The notes under the pieces are model-generated. The model made no database searches. It saw only the letters and a program-made list of their open reading frames with translations, and had not been told where the DNA came from. Positions 41,746 through 49,210 of a DNA stretch of 64,000 nt are shown here, piece by piece. Origin of the DNA: an uncultured Bacteroides sp. (GTDB lineage Bacteria; Bacteroidota; Bacteroidia; Bacteroidales; Bacteroidaceae); contig CAQOGY010000001.1 of assembly GCA_948847595.1 (NCBI GenBank), positions 525,120 through 589,119 of the forward strand. The letters run 5' to 3'. The first letter of the stretch is position 1. Each line of letters begins with the position of its first letter. A program made the position numbers and the translations under genes.

Positions 41746-43380
41746 ATGAAGAAAAAGAATTTTTTAGTGTTGGCACTTGCTGCTTTTACATTTGCAGCAT
41801 GTAGTAATGAAGACATCGTGCCTGGTGGGGAGGATAATAACGATGTAGTGAACTTGGAAGGAGATGCATGGGTTGCATTAAGTGTTCAATCAACGAAAAC
41901 TCGTGCGATAAACACTCCGAACCAGGAAAACGGTACGCCCGATGAAAGTACGATTACTGCTGTTAGCGCAGTCTTTTTTACTGGGCACACTGATGCGAGT
42001 GTAGTAACGAGAATTGTAAAATTCACGGATGATGATATTACTAATCTGCCTAATAGAACGAGTGCATTCAAAGTGCCTAAAACGTCGAAGGCTGTATTGA
42101 TTATCGCTAATCCGCAGAATTTGAACCGTACTATCCAGGAGAATGATACCTATGGGACTGTGAATAAGGTTGTGACGCTCACAACGGAAGCTGAAGTTAC
42201 CACCGGTGTCGCAAAATCAGGCGGGTTTGTCATGACAAACGCTAAAGGTGATTTGGAACCGTCGGATACTGACGGTAGCCCGAAGGACTTGGAATTGTTT
42301 AGCACGGCTACTGCCGCGACAAGTTCTCCTCTGACAATCAGAATTGACCGTGTGTCGGCTAAAGTACGCGTTTATGTAAAGGCGGATAGCGGTGAAGAAC
42401 TCAGTGACGTGGCTACTATAGACACAGATGGGACAGGATGGTATCTCAATGTAACGAACAAAAAGTTCTATCCTGCGTCAAAAAGGACGAAAACTGCAAT
42501 GAACACATGGACACCCTATGACCAATATGGGCTTGGTTCGTACAGAAAAGATCCGAATTTCGGAACGGGTACTGCTATCGGCGCATGGAGTGATAGTGAC
42601 CCGAGTGCATATGCTGAAAACTATTTTTATGTATCATCTGCTACTAAAGATACTGATATAGCTTGGAATAAAGTGAATACTACTGCTAAATATTGCTTGG
42701 AGAATACGCAGGATGAGGATTTCAATAAGCACGCTTATACAACGCAGGCTTTGCTGAAAGTCAGTTATGCCCCTACGACTATTACTAATGCGGATGACAC
42801 AAAAGTAACTTTGGCCAATGGAACAGACTGGTTCAATATGAACGGTATATTCTATACGCAGGCTTCGGTCTTGACTTATATTGAAGAAGAATTGACAAAT
42901 AAATATACTCACAAGGCACCGGCTGAGTATGCTACGGACATAACAGATGCTTATAATGAATATATAGAAGCGCTTTCTCTTACTCCGGTAACTATTCCTG
43001 CTGCCAAGGACGATACTAAAACAGCGGAGGAAATGGCTGAAGAACTTAAAGGCAAGTTTGAGGCATTGGCTGCCAGTATTGCAACAGCAAGTGAAGGTGG
43101 TAAAGCCCTGAAAGGTGTTGAATATTATTCAAAAGGTATCTGTTATTACAAAATTATGATTAAGCATGATGACAGTCCTACTGTAATGAATAAACTGGGT
43201 GAATTCGGTGTAGTTCGTAACTCTGTATATGATATTACCGTAAACAAGATTAACAATCCCGGTTATCCTTCTATTCCGGATCCGGATCCAAGTGCGCCGG
43301 ATGAAGAAGAAGACCGTTATTTATCTATCAAGATTGAGGTTAACCCATGGACTTGGTATTCTCAAGTTGAACCTCTATAA
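41746..43380 (+). CDS. Mfa1-type fimbria major (stalk) subunit
   Basis: The 544-residue lipoprotein precursor ends its signal in FTFAAC. Type V fimbrillins are lipoproteins cleaved by a protease at an Arg and polymerised by donor-strand exchange. The early fold shows ALSVQSTKTRAINTP, with Arg at the possible processing site, followed by STITAVSAVFFTGH. The C terminus IKIEVNPWTWYSQVEPL is the strand seen in stalk subunits. An insertion around residues 300-440 (KYTHKAPAEYATDITDAY) is helical and unusual. A hairpin follows before the anchor gene. Confidence 0.85.
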   Translation: MKKKNFLVLALAAFTFAACSNEDIVPGGEDNNDVVNLEGDAWVALSVQSTKTRAINTPNQENGTPDESTITAVSAVFFTGHTDASVVTRIVKFTDDDITNLPNRTSAFKVPKTSKAVLIIANPQNLNRTIQENDTYGTVNKVVTLTTEAEVTTGVAKSGGFVMTNAKGDLEPSDTDGSPKDLELFSTATAATSSPLTIRIDRVSAKVRVYVKADSGEELSDVATIDTDGTGWYLNVTNKKFYPASKRTKTAMNTWTPYDQYGLGSYRKDPNFGTGTAIGAWSDSDPSAYAENYFYVSSATKDTDIAWNKVNTTAKYCLENTQDEDFNKHAYTTQALLKVSYAPTTITNADDTKVTLANGTDWFNMNGIFYTQASVLTYIEEELTNKYTHKAPAEYATDITDAYNEYIEALSLTPVTIPAAKDDTKTAEEMAEELKGKFEALAASIATASEGGKALKGVEYYSKGICYYKIMIKHDDSPTVMNKLGEFGVVRNSVYDITVNKINNPGYPSIPDPDPSAPDEEEDRYLSIKIEVNPWTWYSQVEPL

Positions 43381-43410
43381 ATTGATATTCATTGTTTAAT
43401 TACAAATCGG

Positions 43411-43436
43411 GGTAAAGAGGGGAAACTCTCTTTACC
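43411..43436 (+). terminator. Intercistronic hairpin between stalk and anchor genes
   Basis: GGTAAAGAG (43411-43419) pairs perfectly with CTCTTTACC (43428-43436) around 8 nt. It is followed by TATAAAA, not a T run, so it is more likely an attenuator or mRNA-stabilising structure than a full terminator. Confidence 0.55.
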
Positions 43437-43518
43437 TATAAAACAAACAATAGAAGAAATCGAAAACTATCAATAAATTGAAAAATAATAGATTGATAGA
43501 ATTTAGAAGTATATAAGT

Positions 43519-44475
43519 ATGAACCTAAAAAGCCTTATATGTCATATTGCCTTAGGAGTTCTCATTGTTGGTTCCTGGATAATGACTTCTTGCGACAGTT
43601 TTAACGAAGATTTGCCGGAATGCCGCTTGTCTGTAAAGTTTAAATACGACTATAATATGGAATTTGCAGATGCTTTTCATATGCAGGTCGATAAAGTGGA
43701 ACTTTATGTGTTTGATAAGGAAGGAAAGTTCCTGTTCAAGCAGGCAGAAGAGGGCAGTTCGCTGTCGACGGGGAATTATTTGATGGAAGTGGCATTGCCG
43801 GTGGGGGAGTATCAGTTTATGGCATGGGCAGGTGCACGTGATTCATATGATATTACTTCATTAACTCCCGGTGTTTCTACTCTTACGGACTTGAAATTGC
43901 AGTTGAAACGTGAGGAATCCCTTATTATTGACAAACAACTGGAGACTCTTTGGTACGGTGAGATTATTAATGTGAATTTTTCCGGTACAGCTCATCAGAC
44001 GGAGACAATCAACCTGATAAGGGATACAAAGAGAGTACGGTTTATCTTTCAGGGTTATACCAATGACTGGGAACTGAATGTAGACGATTACAATTATGAG
44101 ATTCAAGAATCCAACGGGTATTTGGGGCATGATAACTCTTTGCTGGAAGATGATATCCTGAGTTTTCAGCCTTATCGTAAAGAGCAGGTGAATCCCTCGG
44201 CGGCTTCAGTAGACCTGAACACGATGCGGTTGATGAAAGACAGGAAAGCCCGCTTGGTAGTGACGGAGAAAGGCTCGGGGAAAAGAGTATTCGACATCAA
44301 TCTGATTGATTATCTTGCCATGACTAATATGGAGGATCAGAAAATCGGAATGCAGGAATATTTTGACCGTCAGAGCAATTACCATATCGTTTTCTTTGTA
44401 TCTGATTCCTGGCTTGCCATGAGGATTATCATCAATGGATGGACTGTTTATTCTCAAATAGAGGGGGAGTTGTAA
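43519..44475 (+). CDS. FimB/Mfa2-type fimbria anchor lipoprotein
   Basis: The 318-residue protein has a lipobox ending in MTSC. The FimB/Mfa2 features are clear: ECRLSVKFKYDYNMEFADAF, LYVFDKEGKFLF, LPVGEYQFMAWAGARDSY and the final IINGWTVYSQIEGEL. Such anchors cap the fimbria base at the outer membrane and limit its length. It is the last gene of the operon, with a terminator directly after it. Confidence 0.9.
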   Translation: MNLKSLICHIALGVLIVGSWIMTSCDSFNEDLPECRLSVKFKYDYNMEFADAFHMQVDKVELYVFDKEGKFLFKQAEEGSSLSTGNYLMEVALPVGEYQFMAWAGARDSYDITSLTPGVSTLTDLKLQLKREESLIIDKQLETLWYGEIINVNFSGTAHQTETINLIRDTKRVRFIFQGYTNDWELNVDDYNYEIQESNGYLGHDNSLLEDDILSFQPYRKEQVNPSAASVDLNTMRLMKDRKARLVVTEKGSGKRVFDINLIDYLAMTNMEDQKIGMQEYFDRQSNYHIVFFVSDSWLAMRIIINGWTVYSQIEGEL

Positions 44476-44512
44476 GAAGATAGTATATAGAGAGAAAGGA
44501 GAGGGAAAAGCG

Positions 44513-44553
44513 GACAGGTCGGGTTGTTGATAAACCCGGCCTGTCTTTTTTTT
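44513..44553 (+). terminator. Terminator of fimbrial operon
   Basis: GACAGGTCGGGTT (44513-44525) pairs with AACCCGGCCTGTC (44533-44545), one G-T pair, 7-nt loop, then eight T. The T run abuts the stop codon of the convergent regulator gene. Confidence 0.9.
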
Positions 44554-45511
44554 ACAGGGTATTGATTATTTCATGTTGTTTCTGCATGAAAACAATGCGT
44601 TGCGCTTCTCCGCTTTCCGAGATTAAGGTGGAATGACGTTTCAAAGATAGAATCCAGTCACGTTGCATCTGGCAGATATGCGGATTCAGTGAGTCCATTG
44701 AGTTGATGGAGTACACCCGCAGCAAACTGATCTGATAATTCGTTTTTTCAATATAACTGTAAGTCGCTTCAAAATTAATGTTGGACAGGTAGAAGTACAC
44801 CTTGTGCCCTTCACTGAACTCGCCTTTGCTTGACAGGTTCTCGATACTTGCCAGTAATTGGTGAAGTTCTTCTTTTATATACCGCACGTCTTCTGCTGAA
44901 ATAAGATTCAGGCTGGCAAAATACCTGATTTCATTAACGAAAGAACGGAAGATGTTGGCATCCCATATAAAATATGTTCTCGGCAATTGCCTGGCACTTT
45001 CGCTCAGTCTCTTGTGTGCCTGCTCTATCCGTTTTTCTACATACATGTCCGACAGTGAATGGGGAGTCCTGACCTGCCCGTGCTGGTATAGCCATCGGCA
45101 GAGCCGGAATTTGGACAAATATTCGTATGAAGAATAAAGAGTGAAAGGCAGTAGATTGGCGGCAGTATATATTTCTGTCGTACTATCGTCCTTCACATAT
45201 TCGAATATTTGCTGGTAACGGTTCAGAATCTCGTAATAACTCTCTATCGCATTGGACGTATGAAGCAGGTTCAAGTCGAAAGTTACCTTATTGGAATTGT
45301 GGCTGCCAACAACCTGATCAATAGAAATTCCTAATTTGGACGATATAACAGCTATCTCTTCAATGGAAAAAGAAACTTCACCTCTGAGCCTGCGATAAAC
45401 GGCTTCTTTGCCCATACACAAAATGTCCGCCAGAATACTGGCAAGATTTTGTCCATGGGGAACCCGTTCTTTCATAACTGTAATCAGTTCATTCAAAATA
45501 CCATTTTTCAT
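44552..45511 (-). CDS. Helix-turn-helix regulator (intact paralogue)
   Basis: The start at 45511 (MKNGILNELITVMKER) gives 319 residues. The N terminus is an XRE/BetR-like HTH (ASILADILCMGKEAVYRRLR then EEIAVISSKLGISI), which typically contacts DNA; the rest is a helical sensing or dimerisation region (EQAHKRLSESARQLPRTYFI) of unknown ligand. It lies back to back with the fimbrial operon and next to a broken copy of itself. Control of the fimbria is an inference from location. Confidence 0.75.
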   Translation of the reverse strand: MKNGILNELITVMKERVPHGQNLASILADILCMGKEAVYRRLRGEVSFSIEEIAVISSKLGISIDQVVGSHNSNKVTFDLNLLHTSNAIESYYEILNRYQQIFEYVKDDSTTEIYTAANLLPFTLYSSYEYLSKFRLCRWLYQHGQVRTPHSLSDMYVEKRIEQAHKRLSESARQLPRTYFIWDANIFRSFVNEIRYFASLNLISAEDVRYIKEELHQLLASIENLSSKGEFSEGHKVYFYLSNINFEATYSYIEKTNYQISLLRVYSINSMDSLNPHICQMQRDWILSLKRHSTLISESGEAQRIVFMQKQHEIINTL

Positions 45512-45751
45512 TGTTTGTTCTTCGGTTTTTAAATTAATAATCATCGTGATACATTTAATGCAAAATTAAGCCTTGTATTTGAAAGATTTGTGTGGGAAAA
45601 CAGGTATGAGGTGGAGATGGTCTTTCTGATTTAATAGGATTGGCGGAAGTTGAAGGCATTTAATGAAAAAAAAGTAGATAATATGCTTATCTACTTTCAT
45701 TTATTGAAATTATGGAGTCTGGATATTCCTTTTTTGCGAAAAAGAATGAAA

Positions 45752-46711
45752 TTACAGAGTGTCAATAATTTCCCTCTGTTGTTTAAAGAACTGGATACGC
45801 TGCATTTCGCCGCTTTCGGAAATCAGCGTGGAAAATTTCTTTAAAGATTGAATCCATTCTTTCAAGCTGCGGAAAATTCCGGCATCCATCGTGGTAAGGG
45901 AGTTAATAGAGTAAACACGTATCAGGCTGAGCTGGATATTGTTAGTCTCCACATAGCTGTATGTCGCCTCGAAGTTGATATGCGACACATAGATACGGAC
46001 TTTGCCGCCATCATCCGTTTTTCCTTTGGTAGCGAGTTCTTCCAGTTCGTCCGCAAGCAGGAACAGCTCGTTTTTTATTTCCTCTTTGGCTTCGTCCGAA
46101 ATAAGATGGATACTGTAGAAGTATTGGATGTCATTGATGAGATGCTGGAAAATCGTATTGTCCCATATGTAATCTATGGAATGGAAATGCCGTGTCATAC
46201 TCACGTAGTCTTTTTGGATGTCGACGAGTTTCTGCGGTATCTCCAGTTCTTCGAAGTTTTTGCACTGGATATATTTATTCTAGTACATCCATTTGAATAA
46301 GCGGAACTTTGCCAGAAGGTCGTGCTTCAGGTAGAGTGTTTGGGGGATGATATTGGAGGAAGTTCCCATTGAAGAATCCGGGTCGTCTTCCAATGTATTA
46401 ATCAATGTGACATACTTGTGCAATATGTCATAGTAGCTCTCGAACGGATGGTCGTAATCTACAATATTCATATCAAACATCGCGTTGGTTTTAAAACTGC
46501 TTCCTATAATAGTATCCAGGGATATCCCCAGTTTTCTTGAAACGAGAGCCGCTTCCTGAAAGGTGAAAGGGACTTCGCCGCGCAGTCTTCTATATACTGC
46601 TTCTTTGCCTATATATAGCGTATCCATTAACATGTCTGCCAGTTTACCTTTGACCGGAAGTTTATCCTTCATCGCTTCTATGAGGTTTGCATTTGGACTA
46701 TTTGTCATCAT
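45752..46711 (-). pseudogene. Helix-turn-helix regulator broken by an in-frame TAG
   Basis: Two reading frames, 46280-46711 (MMTNSPNANLIEAM start, HTH KEAVYRRLRGEVPFTFQEAA) and 45752-46204, lie in the same frame and are joined only by a TAG at 46280-46282. Through the stop the sequence continues N-K-Y-I-Q and on to LEIPQKLVDIQKDY, then the C-terminal part that ends ISESGEMQRIQFFKQQRE, matching the intact neighbour. In the neighbour the equivalent residue is Gln after WLY, so CAG to TAG is one base change. Either the copy is dead or it is read through. Length would be 319 residues. The N-terminal half (143 residues) could still bind DNA. Confidence 0.8.
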
Positions 46712-46823
46712 AATAATTTGGAATAAATAATACTTTTCTATTATAAACATTTGTCAGCGGCAACTTGTTTTGGAATATGAGAGTATTTAATTCTTCTTTT
46801 TTAGAAAATATCCTTTCCGAAAA

Positions 46824-46854
46824 TTGTGTATATTAATCAAATCGGTTACATTTG
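46824..46854 (+). promoter_or_regulatory. Promoter of UDP-glucuronate decarboxylase gene
   Basis: TTG (46824-46826), 20 bp, TACATTTG (46847-46854): full match to the Bacteroides consensus. The dyad GGTTACATTTGTGACC (46844-46859) overlaps the -7 element and could be an operator. Confidence 0.75.
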
Positions 46855-46912
46855 TGACCATAAACAAAACGGAGAGACATCGTCTCTTTAGTAAACAATA
46901 GAAAAACGTATA

Positions 46913-47842
46913 ATGAAAAGAATATTGGTAAGTGGGGGAGCCGGATTCATAGGCTCGCATCTCTGTACACGGCTTATAAACGACGGTCACGAAGTGATAT
47001 GCCTTGATAATTTTTTTACGGGTTCGAAAGATAACATCGCCCATTTGATGAACAACCATCATTTTGAGGTAGTAAGGCATGATGTCACTTACCCTTATTC
47101 TGCTGAAGTAGATGAAATTTATAATCTGGCTTGTCCGGCATCTCCTATCCACTATCAGCATGACCCGATCCAGACGGCCAAGACATCTGTGATGGGAGCT
47201 ATCAACATGTTGGGACTGGCAATGAGGCTGAATGCCAAAATATTACAGGCTTCTACCAGTGAAGTGTATGGAGATCCGATTGTACATCCTCAACCGGAGA
47301 CTTATTGGGGAAACGTAAACCCGGTAGGATATCGCTCATGTTATGATGAGGGGAAACGTTGTGCGGAAACCTTGTTTATGGATTATCACCGTCAGAACGA
47401 AGTACGTGTGAAGATTATCCGTATTTTTAATACGTACGGGCCGCGGATGCTGCCGAATGACGGACGGGTGGTTTCTAATTTTATTTTACAGGCATTGAAT
47501 AATGAAGACATTACCATTTATGGTGACGGGAAACAGACACGCAGTTTCCAATATATTGATGATTTGATTGAGGGGATGATAAGAATGATGGATACGGAAG
47601 ATGAATTTACCGGGCCTGTGAACCTCGGGAACCCGAATGAATTTCCGGTTCTCGGTTTGGCGGAGAAAATAATCAGCATGACCGGCTCTTCTTCAAAAAT
47701 TGTATTCAAGGCTTTGCCGGACGATGATCCGAAACAACGCCAACCGGATATAACACTGGCAAAAAGAAAACTCGATTGGGAACCGACCATCGAACTGGAA
47801 GATGGGTTGAAGCGCATGATTGAGTATTTTAAAAAAGTTTGA
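46913..47842 (+). CDS. UDP-glucuronate decarboxylase-type epimerase (UXS-like SDR)
   Basis: This extended-SDR enzyme of 309 residues has the NAD motif GGAGFIGSH, the ASTSEVYGDP segment with Ser/Thr, the catalytic YRSCYDEGKRCAE (Tyr-x-x-x-Lys), and RIFNTYGPRML and the sugar-nucleotide-binding NLGNPNEFPVLGL. This is the profile of UDP-xylose synthase, converting UDP-glucuronate to UDP-xylose. A close relative with different specificity is possible. A hybrid kinase gene follows after 30 bp. Confidence 0.85.
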   Translation: MKRILVSGGAGFIGSHLCTRLINDGHEVICLDNFFTGSKDNIAHLMNNHHFEVVRHDVTYPYSAEVDEIYNLACPASPIHYQHDPIQTAKTSVMGAINMLGLAMRLNAKILQASTSEVYGDPIVHPQPETYWGNVNPVGYRSCYDEGKRCAETLFMDYHRQNEVRVKIIRIFNTYGPRMLPNDGRVVSNFILQALNNEDITIYGDGKQTRSFQYIDDLIEGMIRMMDTEDEFTGPVNLGNPNEFPVLGLAEKIISMTGSSSKIVFKALPDDDPKQRQPDITLAKRKLDWEPTIELEDGLKRMIEYFKKV

Positions 47843-47872
47843 TGTGTAAAAAAATATTATAACGCGATTATT

Positions 47873-49006
47873 ATGAATATGGAAATTAATCCTTCTGAAT
47901 ATAAAGTACTCATTGTGGACGATGTGATCTCAAACGTGCTTTTGCTGAAGGTACTTTTGACCAATGAGAAATTCAATATTGTGACTGCCGGCAATGGTAC
48001 GCAAGCATTGGAACAGGTAAAGAAGGAAAAACCGGATCTTGTATTGCTGGATGTCATGATGCCCGATATCAGCGGGTTTGAAGTGGCGCAGCAGATGAAA
48101 GCGGATCCGGAAATGTCTGAGATCCCTATCATTTTCCTTACTGCACTTAATAGCACCGCGGACATCGTGAAAGGATTCCAGGTGGGTGGGAATGACTTTA
48201 TATCGAAGCCGTTCAATAAGGAAGAACTGATTATCCGTGTGACGCACCAGATTTCACTGGTTGCCGCGAAGCGGATTATCGTGGCGCAAACGGAAGAGTT
48301 GCGCAAGACGATCATGGGACGTGACAAACTCTATTCTGTGATTGCGCATGACTTACGCTCGCCGATGGGGTCTATCAAGATGGTACTGAATATGCTGATC
48401 CTGAATCTGCCGAGTGAAACAATCGGCGAAGAGATGTATGAACTGCTGACGATGGCTAATCAAACGACTGAGGATGTATTCTCATTGCTTGATAATTTGC
48501 TGAAATGGACGAAGAGCCAGATTGGCAAGCTGAAGGTGGTTTATCAGGATATCAATATGGTAGAGGTCGTAGAGGGTGTGAGTGAAATCTTCACGATGGT
48601 GGCGAGTTTGAAAAATATTAAGATTGTACAGGATGTGCCTGTGGCAGGTGTAGCTGTACGTGCTGATATTGATATGATTAAGACGGTGATCCGTAATTTA
48701 ATCAGCAACGCGATCAAGTTTAGTAACGAGGGTGCGGAAGTGGTAGTGTCATTGACGGAAGAAGATGGCATGGCAATCGTCAGCGTGAAGGACAGTGGTT
48801 GCGGTATTGATGAAGAGAATCAGAAGAAGTTGCTGCATACGGACACTCATTATAGTACCTTCGGTACAAACAATGAAGAAGGTTCAGGACTCGGACTGTT
48901 GTTGTGTCAGGACTTTGTTGTCAAGAATGGTGGTAAACTTTGGTTTACTTCAAAGAAAGGCGAGGGGTCTACATTCAGCTTCTCTATTCCGTTGCTGGAA
49001 AGATAA
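47873..49006 (+). CDS. Hybrid sensor: receiver domain followed by histidine kinase
   Basis: In the 377-residue product the receiver domain comes first: acidic pair DD16-17, phosphoacceptor Asp60 in LLDVMMPD, and Lys112 in SKPFNKEEL. A HisKA dimerisation region follows with His159 in VIAHDLRSPMGSIK and then an HATPase domain (NLISNAIKFSNEG, SVKDSGCGIDEEN, GSGLGLLL). There is no membrane or sensor domain, so it is cytoplasmic. Receiver-first hybrids are often fed by another kinase. The ATG at 47879 is an alternative start. It follows the UXS gene by 30 bp. Confidence 0.9.
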   Translation: MNMEINPSEYKVLIVDDVISNVLLLKVLLTNEKFNIVTAGNGTQALEQVKKEKPDLVLLDVMMPDISGFEVAQQMKADPEMSEIPIIFLTALNSTADIVKGFQVGGNDFISKPFNKEELIIRVTHQISLVAAKRIIVAQTEELRKTIMGRDKLYSVIAHDLRSPMGSIKMVLNMLILNLPSETIGEEMYELLTMANQTTEDVFSLLDNLLKWTKSQIGKLKVVYQDINMVEVVEGVSEIFTMVASLKNIKIVQDVPVAGVAVRADIDMIKTVIRNLISNAIKFSNEGAEVVVSLTEEDGMAIVSVKDSGCGIDEENQKKLLHTDTHYSTFGTNNEEGSGLGLLLCQDFVVKNGGKLWFTSKKGEGSTFSFSIPLLER

Positions 49007-49011
49007 GTTTT

Positions 49012-49205
49012 CCACAGATTACACGGATTCACACAGATTAGAAAATAATGGGGCACGGTTTGCATGGATATGCAAATCGTGCCCCATTATTTTCATCCTG
49101 ATGAGAGAATGGTTGCTACGGAATTCAAGTTGTAAGTTTTAATTGGCTCGTGAATTTTAATCTGTACGTGAATTTTAATCTGTGTGAATCCGTATAATCC
49201 GTGGT
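49012..49205. repeat. Nested inverted-repeat intergenic element
   Basis: The outer arms, 49012-49040 (CCACAGATTACACGGATTCA start) and 49177-49205, are reverse complements at 27 of 29 positions. Inside are a terminator hairpin (49042-49093) and a perfect 17-bp direct repeat, CGTGAATTTTAATCTGT at 49149 and 49167, period 18. The arm sequence resembles a dispersed Bacteroides intergenic motif (also 13452-13535). It lies between convergent genes. Confidence 0.7.
49042..49093. terminator. Bidirectional terminator between convergent genes
   Basis: AAAATAATGGGGCACGGTTT plus GCAT (49042-49065) pairs with 49070-49093 over 24 bp, one G-T pair, 4-nt loop GGAT. Flanks are A- and T-rich, fitting both strands. 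Confidence 0.85.
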
Positions 49206-49210
49206 GAAAA

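Noticed and set aside
46280..46282. TAG as a normal gene end with two separate genes
   Set aside because: The second half begins mid-domain by comparison with the intact neighbour and has no start site of its own; a broken single gene fits better.
49149..49183. Tandem 17-mer as a satellite or origin iteron
   Set aside because: Only two copies, and they lie inside a repeat element between convergent genes, with no replication gene beside them.
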